A stretch of 64,000 nucleotides of DNA from NCBI RefSeq assembly GCF_032854445.1, contig NC_088306.1:15063386-15127385 (forward strand). The letters are read 5' to 3'. Positions 56,182 through 64,000 of the stretch are shown here, in pieces; position 1 is the stretch's first letter, and each line of letters opens with the position of its first letter. The DNA is from Liolophura sinensis (lineage: Eukaryota; Mollusca; Polyplacophora; Chitonida; Chitonidae). A model generated the notes under the pieces. That model was given only the letters and a program-made list of their open reading frames with translations. It made no database searches and was not told where the DNA came from. The position numbers and the translations under genes were made by a program.

Positions 56182-56258
56182 GGTTATTGGATTGTATGGT
56201 CCTGTATTGACTCGTCCCTTTGGGGCTCGTCCATACAGGACCATACAATCCAATAACC
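56182..56258. repeat. Perfect 26-bp hairpin
   Basis: The left arm 56182-56207 starts GGTTATTGGATTGTATGG. The right arm 56233-56258 is its exact reverse complement, and the loop is 25 nt (56208-56232). The flanks are not inverted copies, so it is not the middle of a larger palindrome. Confidence 0.95.
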
Positions 56259-56586
56259 TGTAATTATGCAATACTACGCTATAGTCATAATTTACATTGT
56301 ATATCAGGTTTGTGGTTCTGGGCGTCAACCAAGATAGATGTGTAGGCGAGTAATCGCCAAGACCAAAGACAAGTTCCCAAAATAACGTTAAACGCCAATC
56401 AGCAAAGAACTAAGACAGTATATAAAGTATAAGTTAAGACAGATTCTGGTGATGAGACATAGTCAGCAATTTTCAATGATGTTAGACAGGCGCAAGGAAT
56501 GTTCTAGGTGAAGGGCTGAAATCAATATCCAAGTCGTGTACCATACCTGTGTATAAGTAGTGGATTATGAAAATATGTATACCTTA
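56259..56586. other. Gene-free stretch
   Basis: Near 56517-56550 the reverse strand shows an R3-like piece ('ggtacacgacttggatattg'). Nothing else. Confidence 0.35.
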
Positions 56587-56864
56587 GCTTTGATTGTATT
56601 TATTTATTTATTTGATTGGTGTTTTACGCCGCATTCAAGAATATTTCACTTATACGACGGCGGCCAGCATTATGGTGGGTGGAAACCGGGCACAGCCCGG
56701 GGGAAACCCACGACCATCCGCAGGTTGCTGCATGACCTTCCCACTTACGGCCGGAGAGGAAGCCAGCATGAGCTGAACTTGAACTCAGAGCGACCGCATT
56801 GGTGAGAGGCTCCTGGGTCATTACGCTGCGCTAGCGCGCTAACCGACTGAGCGCTTTGATTGTA
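56587..56864 (-). mobile_element. tRNA-derived SINE, full-length, with 12-bp target duplication
   Basis: The element 56599-56852 is flanked by GCTTTGATTGTA at 56587-56598 and 56853-56864. In reverse: ATTT-rich tail, 'gtgttttacgccgcattcaa', 'accgggcacagcccggggga', B box 'gaacttgaactcagagcgac' and the head to 'ctaaccgactgagc'. It inserted into an R1 repeat. Confidence 0.95.
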
Positions 56865-57010
56865 ACTGTTCATTTATCCAGCGTGGCGATCTAATTCAAC
56901 ACGATGAATGAACCAGTCCTGGGTTAAGCGAAATTATACACGGTTATGAAGTAGAATGCCAGAGATTCTGAACATTCCATATCTACTTACAAGAGAAATA
57001 TATGAGAATC
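56853..57010 (+). repeat. Dispersed repeat R1, copy c
   Basis: 'gctttgattgtaactgttca', 'ccagcgtggcgatctaattc', 'gtcctgggttaagcgaaatt', 'gaagtagaatgccagagatt' and 'cttacaagagaaatata'. Confidence 0.65.
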
Positions 57011-57089
57011 CCTGAGGTCTGGTCCCTTTGCATTGTTTTAATGTTATTGTACGTTGAATGTTATGACAACGCAGGATTTTCTGTACTGT

Positions 57090-57150
57090 TAGATTAGTGA
57101 CGTCTAACCTGTTGCAATTAACATCACTGCATCTTAATTCGGCTTACGCT
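57090..57150 (-). repeat. Dispersed repeat R2, copy d
   Basis: Reverse of the R2 core: 'ttagtgacgtctaacctgtt', 'gcaattaacatcactgcatc'. Confidence 0.55.
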
Positions 57151-57275
57151 ACTATGTTGCTACATGTTACTACTATTTCAACATTTACACGAACAGTTAG
57201 AACAAAACCCGGACTGAGGCGGTATTTCACCGGTTTGCCGCGGTCACTAGCCGCGGACGAAGATATCTTCATGAC

Positions 57276-57470
57276 TTAGTCTCTGTGAGTTCAAGTCTAG
57301 CTCATGCTGGTTTCCTCTCCTGTTGTACGTGGGAAGGTCTATTCTCCACCTGTGGATTGTTGCGTGTTTCCCCCTGCTTCTGCCCGGTTTCCTCTCACCA
57401 TAAAACTTGCTGCCGTCGTATGAGTGAAATATTTAGTACGGTATTGGTAAAGCACAGATCAAATAAATCT
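57276..57470 (+). mobile_element. SINE, 5'-truncated
   Basis: Starts within the B box ('tctgtgagttcaagtctagc') and continues with 'cgtgggaaggtctattctcc', 'cggtttcctctcaccataaa' and 'cgtatgagtgaaatatttag' to 'agatcaaataaat'. Confidence 0.82.
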
Positions 57471-58384
57471 ACATCATACTTTTACGAACAGTTGTAAATA
57501 AAGCGCGGTACAAATTCCTAGATTGCTATTCGACCTGGAAATTACTCATAGACTATGCGAATTTGAAATTTTAATTGGATATCATGCCTAGAATATGGAC
57601 TGAATTACCAGCATCATAGGAAACTGATGACTGCTATTCTCTTACATGTTAGCATTTCTAGGGGAAGTTGTTTTAAAGGTTGCTTTAAGAATATGTCTCG
57701 CGTTTACTGACTTGGAACGTTCCTTTAGAGGGGTATACAAATGCTGGACAGTTTATCCACAATGTCGAAAATCCTACCGCAGTTACTATAACAAAAGCAA
57801 GACTCGAACCCACAACCATGGTAACCTTAATAGTGTTCTAATCTCTGATGCATTCGTCAAAACTGTCCACTGTGTTGCGCTTAACCAGGATTCACGCAGA
57901 GCAAATGAATTGTAGCCAGTGTTGTTAATTCTAAATGGACAAACCAGTAACCAGAATTCCAGTACCTCTGAACCTTCAAGTAGATCAGAGTCCACTGGAG
58001 AAAGTAGAACAACATTGGTAAACAGCATTGGTATACCTTTGATGTATATGATGTACCACAATAGAGAAACCAGCCCTCACTACAACGCTCGAGATCGTAT
58101 GTCAGTTTCGGTTATATCGTATAGCTATGAAAATGACTTCTGACATGAATGAGATTTGTATGAATGAGTAAGACACTCCACATTTCTGAGCCGCTGGTAG
58201 TCGGCGCCACATGATTAATGACGGCTAATGACGTAGACTGTGACGTCACGTGTTTGGTTGGATGGTACTCATTCCTTCGATTCACTGTGCCGTGTACATT
58301 TACTTCTCTCGGCGAAAACATATTAAAAACAAAAGCCAGAGTGAATCTCATACCAGAACTAGGGGCTGTTTTTGCATCGAAATG
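57471..58384. other. Gene-free stretch
   Basis: On the minus strand 'gggttcgagtcttgc' at about 57795 has a B-box look but no tRNA fold could be built. No exon recognised. Confidence 0.3.
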
Positions 58385-58432
58385 AAGAAAATGGCCACGT
58401 TGGATATATGAGCGGTTGTAAACCCAGCGCAA
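58385..58432 (-). repeat. R1 fragment
   Basis: In reverse it reads 'ttacaaccgctcatatatcc' and 'aacgtggcc', matching the R1 start. Confidence 0.45.
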
Positions 58433-58688
58433 TTGAGATTAATTTGATTTTGTTTATTTTGCGAACCTAGAACATATTTCGCGTCTTTCTGGCACCATGG
58501 GAAATTGTTAATTGTTCTTTACATGACTCCGCCCTAATGTCTTACATGACTCCATCCTAAAAATGTACATTTACGTTCTTCGGTGATTTACGGAGGTCGT
58601 TGTTTTTAAATAGGTCTTGCTGGTACGGACCTGGAGCGTTCGGTGGTTTATGAATCTCTAGATGAATCTATGGAATATTTACTTATTA

Positions 58689-58905
58689 AAATGATTGGTG
58701 TCTTAGGCTATGCTTGTGATCATTTCACACAGAGGACGGCAGTTCTGCTGGGAAAAAAGCCGGACAGAGCGCTCAAAACCCGGGGAATATAATAAAACAC
58801 TTACAGCAGAGAGAGTGAAACCCGAGCTTCCATGACAGAAGACCATCCGCAGGTTGCTGACAGACCTTTCCACGTATGACAGAAGAAGCCAGCCATGGCG
58901 CTAGG
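58689..58905 (-). mobile_element. SINE, degenerate
   Basis: Reverse-strand pieces: 'atgattggtgtcttaggct', 'agaggacggcagttctgctg', 'gaccatccgcaggttgctga' and 'cagacctttccacgtatgac'. Extra bases separate them. Confidence 0.55.
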
Positions 58906-59014
58906 GGATGTGTGCATTGCTACTATGTATGCATTTACATGAACAGTTAGAATATAAGCCTGACTGAGGTAAATTGACAAGAGGCCGTATTTCACTGGTT
59001 GCGTGTGACCAGTT

Positions 59015-59062
59015 GCCATCACACTGTCGTCGATTCTCTGGTCCTACTCTCTATGCTGTATG
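59015..59062 (+). repeat. Dispersed repeat R4 fragment
   Basis: 'catcacactgtcgtcgattc' and 'tctggtcctactctctatgc' match 43430-43490. Confidence 0.5.
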
Positions 59063-59127
59063 TTTTATTTACATGAACTCACAGAGACCACATTGTACAT
59101 ATGCTTTTGTATTTGTGCTAATATGAT

Positions 59128-59345
59128 TCGGTGTCTCGCGGTACTCAAGAATATTTCACTTATAGCCTACGACGGCGGTCAGCATTATGGTGGGAGGAAA
59201 CCGGGGAGAGCTCGTGGGAAACCCACGACAATCCACAGGTTGCTGGAAGATCTACCCGCACACTGCCGCAGAGGAAGCCAGCATGAGCTTCCAGTGACCG
59301 TGTTGGAGGGGGGCTTCTGGGAAATTGCACTGCGCTGGCCACCTT
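59128..59345 (-). mobile_element. SINE, diverged copy
   Basis: 'cgcggtactcaagaatattt', 'gcattatggtgggaggaaac', 'acgacaatccacaggttgct' and 'gaggaagccagcatgagctt' in reverse orientation. The B-box part is deleted and the A-rich tail is missing. Confidence 0.8.
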
Positions 59346-59504
59346 GGTCTTGCTAGTACATGTTTATGGTTTTATTAACACTACGAAAAAGACTTAAGTA
59401 TCATCACGGATGTAACACGAAGATTTCTGCAACTGTCTCATTAATTGTCTCATATACCTTAAGCGTTGGTTTGCGCTGCAGTCGCTGAGGCGCTGGAAAA
59501 TGGT

Positions 59505-59775
59505 GGTGTATGTATGTGCTTGGGGTTTTAGGTCGTACTTGTTTCACTCATACGACATCGAGGAGTCATTAGATGTGTGTTCTCATACTGCGTCTTCATG
59601 TGTCTATGCCGTCAAAGTGCTGAAGCCACTGAAGTATCATGCCAAAGACACCAGATATGACACTCCACCCAGTTACATTATACTGACACGGGGACAACGA
59701 GTCCTGTTTTCTTGCCCTAGCCTTTCAGTACCGAGCGCCAAGCGAGGCAGCAACAACTACCATTTTTGAAATCTT
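59505..59775 (+). repeat. Second SINE-like family, copy 2
   Basis: 'tgcttggggttttaggtcgt', 'catacgacatcgaggagtca', 'gaagtatcatgccaaagaca', 'cacccagttacattatactg' and 'gagcgccaagcgaggcagca'. It is more complete than the copy at 35491-35725. Confidence 0.75.
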
Positions 59776-61160
59776 TGAATAATAAGTTTTTGGTAATGAC
59801 CTTACACCGCTTTGACCCATGGTCTCCCGACATCGACCCTCTCACTCTACCAAAGCGGTAAGAACGGTGTTCCAGAACAATCAAACGATAGAAATAGATT
59901 CCAACATTATAAGAAAGCTTTTCTCTTCATCCTAAAGCCAGCCAGCTATTTAATGATTTCATACATGCACGTAAGTGGTAGACAACATTCCTAAACATTC
60001 TGGGCGCATTTCGATGGTAATAAGTTTCCTGCTAGTTTGAACAGTGAGAATAATAGTTATGTCAAAAGTTTTCTATGGAAACAAAAACGGATAAACTTTT
60101 GTTGGAGACCACTGTGGAAACATATTAAACGAAGGTCATTTTGTTGGAAAGAACGAAACGGCTCAAAGCTTGGTCTGTAACTTGGCACACTAAAGCCATG
60201 TAAAAAGCATGAATTTAACATAAGAAACCGTTATAAAGTCTTGAAAACTGTTACGTTACTTGAAAGCTGTTAGAGCTGATCGACCTCCTGAATCACATGG
60301 ATCATGCGCAACACTAACATCAGTTCATTAATTAATTTCAGTTGCATTAATAAGTAGCCTTTTTAGTGCAATATTTCCGGAATCATTTGGAATATCTGGA
60401 ACTATCTGGAGTACATTGATTAAATGAGCCGTAAAATTAATGAAAAGAGAAGGACTACACATGTATCTTTTATAGCCTATTCAATTCCCCATTTTTGTTT
60501 TACTTTTGTTTCATCAATGTAAAAAATTTGCTGGCGCGCCAAAAACACATTTAGTCCCTTCAGTTTAGAAAGCACTTTGTGAGGTGTCTTTGTTGAGTCC
60601 TGGAGATCGGATGTTGGAAATCATATGTCATCCACAATAAAAATGAACTCTTACATACAGACTTACAATTATTTCATCACTATATGGTTGCAAAATAACA
60701 TCTCATATAAATTCCAGCATGTATTACATACACCATGGGGCAGATGCAAACAAGAACGGTTTGAAATTACGTGTGTTTTACAAACAGATGTTCCATAGAT
60801 AAGATCCATAGAAAATCTGTATACCATTGCCATTTAAAAACATATCTGTACATGAATATGAAAACATTCTAAAATTCAAACCAAATGTTTAAAAAAACGT
60901 ACATGCATTATTGCTTGTGTCTGTGCCATAATTACCACCTATGCAACTTATGCTTCTCAGGTCATTCGCCAATCATGGCCACATAAGCCAAGCAACAGTC
61001 TATATTATGACTATTTATTGTTTCAGGTGTGTTTTTGGTGCTGAATACAACATAACCGCATATTTAACCGCCATTTACTTTAAACTACAAAAGCTTGTAT
61101 TTTAAGACATAACTGGGTAAAAGTTACGATATGAACCATATAGTTAACTTACACTGTATA
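59776..61160. other. Gene-free stretch
   Basis: No feature recognised. 'ggaatatctggaactatctg' near 60390 is a short local repeat. Confidence 0.3.
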
Positions 61161-61165
61161 CTGTG

Positions 61166-61324
61166 TCATTTCCTCATGAATGGCCCAATATCAGTCCGCC
61201 ATAGACGGGCTTCTTCTCTTGTATTGTTTCCCTCAATGATCTAGGAAAACGGGCAACAAGAATTTGGAACCCCACTGGCCACTGTCGAGGCTTAGAGACA
61301 TTGAGGTCAAAATATGGCTAAAAA
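61166..61324 (-). CDS. Possible terminal coding exon, unidentified
   Basis: On the minus strand a good acceptor 'catttctttttag' (about 61335-61325) is followed by an open frame reading PYFDLNVSKPRQWPVGFQIL and VARFPRSLRETIQEKKPVYG, stopping 48 residues in (TGA at about 61180). The frame has balanced amino-acid use and a stop directly before the acceptor. It requires phase 0 entry, which the candidate upstream exon (61709-61905) does not supply, so an intermediate exon or a different partner would be needed. I do not recognise it. Confidence 0.25.
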
Positions 61325-61344
61325 GAAATGAGTAACTCGTTTTA

Positions 61345-61520
61345 CAAATTTATTTATTTATTTATTTGATTGGTGTTTTAGGTTGTGCTCAACAATATTT
61401 CCGGCGGCCAGTTGGCCGATTTATTTCTTTATATACTTAATTATTTGACTGGTACCATACTCAACACTATATCTCTTATGCAGCAGTGACCAGCATTATG
61501 ATGGCGGGAGGAAATAAATA
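61345..61520 (-). mobile_element. Two partial SINE 3' ends in reverse
   Basis: 'tttatttatttgattggtgt' and 'tgctcaacaatatttccggc' at 61347-61410. Then a second worn copy at 61418-61520 ('tttgactggtaccatactca', 'accagcattatgatggcggg'). Confidence 0.65.
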
Positions 61521-61708
61521 AATCTTAGGATATACACATACATTAAACAGTACAGTGTTCTACTGAGTATAAGGTTTGAACTCTGGGACACGTGACAAAT
61601 AATGCCAAAGATATATAAATGGTCTACTATAATAGCAAACCATACCCATACTTCTAATAACTGACACAGAGTAAAACTACTGAATACATTCGAGTCTACA
61701 AAACCTTA

Positions 61709-61905
61709 CCAGGGATGTGTCTGTTCTTCAGCTTGGTCTATAGTCAATACTTGAGAGGGCTCAGCTGACACAAGTTCTGGTGGCTGGCTGGTTCCATTCT
61801 CAGCTGACTTCATCACAAAGCGTAGCTTTGTCTTTTCAGGTATCCTTCGTATTGAGGTATTACACCAATCGTCAAAATTGGTATCCCAAATTTAATAACA
61901 TACAA
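61709..61905 (-). CDS. Possible coding exon, unidentified
   Basis: The minus-strand frame is open from a TAA at about 61894 and reads WDTNFDDWCNTSIRRIPEKT, then KLRFVMKSAENGTSQPPELV and SAEPSQVLTIDQAEEQTHP, reaching a CCCTG-GTAAGG donor at about 61709. An ATG within it (MKSAENGTS) could be a start. Composition is coding-like, with no homopolymer bias. No family recognised, and the exon could equally be a chance open frame. Confidence 0.25.
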
Positions 61906-62950
61906 TGCATTTTCATATACACCAAAAGTGTTAAAGACGCATCCAGGCAGATCACTGTGCTGATCAGCTTCGAAAATATCCTTTTCAGTATCATTCAGTG
62001 CAACGGAATGGCAATTTGAGCTATTATTTCTTATTTAATTCAATTGATGGACACCCATCCGGGCATTGTATTGCATTTGTTTAAGCATGCACGTAATAAA
62101 ACAAAACATGTAGTTTGTGTGACAGAATAGGATTTACGATAATTACTGTAGTCACTGGAATTCTGCTATTTTTAACCATCATAAATTTATTTTCAAAATG
62201 TAAACTTTTTAACAACGATCTATTTAAAAAGTCATCAAAAAATTCATAACACATGGTATTCCCCGTTTTTTTTTTTTCAGAAAGAAAACAAACTGTAGGA
62301 CCCATTTTATCTGAATATTCTAATGTGATCTGCGCCAAAACACTGTTTTGCAATTAGCAGCGGTCAAGAAATAACCACTTACTTTAGTAGGTCATATTGC
62401 GTTCAGTTCAGTTCAATAAATCTTCGTTACATTGTCATAATATGTCTAAGTAAAATGTTCTATTGGAGCCGGAAGTCAAGTCTCCAATGTTGCAATAATG
62501 AGTTCGCGCAGAGTAATTTAGCATAGCCCACTATCCATGAGTCATAATGACAAACATTTGTACTATGTAAATTCAATTCCATATCTTGTTACAAATGAGA
62601 TAGTAAGACAGTAAGTCACCGGCCCTCATTTAAATAAAGACAAAATATTACAACTCATGGATCAGTTACCGGCATTTTTTTGTGAACAATCTTACTCGAG
62701 AATGTAGAATGTTAAAACGCTAAAACGCTAATGATGTTGATGTCGTATGCGTCGTATCCCCGATAGCTACAATATCCTATAAAACTTTATTTAAATATTA
62801 ACCTATTTACTTAGGTTATAGGATGCTTAAACAATTGCGAATCTTTGTTTAGCAAAATATCTCTTATATATGTCAGATAGGTGAAGATAATCTCCCTCCG
62901 AAAATCTAGTCCCTCAGTTGAGTGCACAAAATGGCCCTTAGTCACCAAAT
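61906..62950. other. Gene-free stretch
   Basis: AT-rich with a T run at 62267-62278. Nothing recognised. Confidence 0.3.
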
Positions 62951-63160
62951 CCCCCTAGCGGATAAGTTACCCCCCCCTTTCGTATTGACTAATCGGTGTC
63001 ATCAGAACGTCTACCCCCTTAGTGAAAGTGACAACCGAATCGCGCTTACAGATTATCCCCCTTTGGTTTCCTTCTATGGCTTCATTCCTTGTCAAATTTA
63101 TAACTGGATCTCCCCATAGCGGATAAATTATCGCCCATTTTGTGTTGACGGATTCGAACG
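62950..63160 (+). repeat. Local two-copy repeat, spacing about 157 bp
   Basis: 'cccctagcggataagttacc' with 'tcgtattgactaatcgg' (62952-62999) recurs as 'ccccatagcggataaattat' with 'tgtgttgacggattcg' (63112-63155). A third, weaker 'gattatccccctttggtttc' lies between them. Confidence 0.6.
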
Positions 63161-64000
63161 AGCCCAGTGAGTCACACCCACTGTAAGGCTACCTCCCTTT
63201 TGAAGTAAAATCTGATGTCAACTGTTCTATGATATATTCTATGGTTATGCATGTATATGTACCCAGTCTAGCACAACTGGCCAAATATACTGACCTAGAC
63301 CTCATATTTCACACGCGCATTTCTTTGTTTACCTTTTTCAATGAACAGATTTCCGGAAATAAGAAAATTGGAAGTAAGTAGAATAAGAAAGGAAATAAGA
63401 ATTGGTTTGGGAAATGTATAGTAATATATAAATAGGTACATGTATGACCATAAATTTTTAAAAACCTATAGATAGGTTTGGCCTACAAACACATTCATAT
63501 GCAGTCACTAATAGTAATACTTAAGATATAATAGAATAATTTAATTATTTGTTTTTTGAAAACAGGTGCAACAGATTGAAGTGATATACATACCAGATGC
63601 TTTAAGACAAAATATGTTATTCAAATGATCCAATTGATGTGAACATTTAGTGTGTATTTTTTATGCATTTTCGGCAATGATAACACCACACCACATGTAC
63701 ATTGATAGCAATCAATAAATGTATAACCGCAACAAACAACCCCCCACCCCCACCCCACCCCCTTTCAGCGACTAAGTTTAGTTATTCAGTTTGATAAGAC
63801 TTTTTGTCAAAACGGCCCATTTCGTGGGTTCATCCCAACAAACTTCATTTGACCAACCTGACGTTGGTTAAATGGGTGTCCAGTCCGAGTCACAGCAACC
63901 AACATGATTTAAAAGGGACTAATATATACCGCTCAGAACGACTTATTCAGTTAGTCATTATTCAGTGACTGACCTCTTATTCGTCAAATCCACTATGAAA
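63161..64000. other. Gene-free stretch at the right edge
   Basis: A C-rich run 'accccccacccccacccca' lies near 63739-63762. No exon or element recognised. Confidence 0.3.

Overview
This is eukaryotic, AT-rich, intron-containing nuclear DNA. Many dispersed copies of a tRNA-derived SINE whose 3' half reads 'gtgaaatattcttgagtacggcgtaaaacaccaatcaaataaat' in short pieces, together with two other SINE-like families, point to a lophotrochozoan, most likely a mollusc. That assignment is inference from repeat types I recognise; the protein genes do not decide it.

Three host genes can be supported. At the left edge, the first coding exon of POLD3 (DNA polymerase delta subunit 3, minus strand, 590-652) lies head to head with a complete six-exon LCMT1 gene (PP2A leucine carboxyl methyltransferase, plus strand, 1017-5825), leaving a 364-bp gap that probably holds a shared promoter. 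From 16.3 to 25.5 kb lies a four-exon minus-strand SLC16-type (monocarboxylate-transporter-like) major facilitator gene. Its large exon carries one apparent single-base frameshift in the central loop. Two short minus-strand segments (38.1-38.4 kb and 61.2-61.9 kb) look coding but could not be identified.

The 7-31 kb stretch is unusually rich in minisatellites: a 27-bp unit (7.35-10.09 kb), a 51-bp unit (12.3-13.3 kb) embedded in an older ~54-bp array, a 72-bp unit (27.9-29.5 kb), and a 26-bp unit present in opposite orientations at 26.3-26.7 and 30.4-31.0 kb. Because three of the unit lengths are multiples of three and lack stops, they produce long but almost certainly spurious open frames on both strands.

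From 38 kb to the right end the window is mainly nested transposable-element debris. It contains a Tc1/mariner element with ~226-bp terminal inverted repeats and a TA duplication, sitting inside an older repeat whose second copy gives the empty site; a second, decayed Tc1-like transposase; retroelement fragments with a YGVYIS-like segment; a fragment resembling the C-terminal Crypton/DUF3504 tyrosine-recombinase domain; a widely spaced 260-bp inverted duplication; a 0.5-kb direct duplication; several short dispersed repeat families; and two strong hairpins. I found no evidence of a new multi-gene system. The best leads are the transposon structures, the GAD-to-GAN change in LCMT1, and the transporter frameshift.
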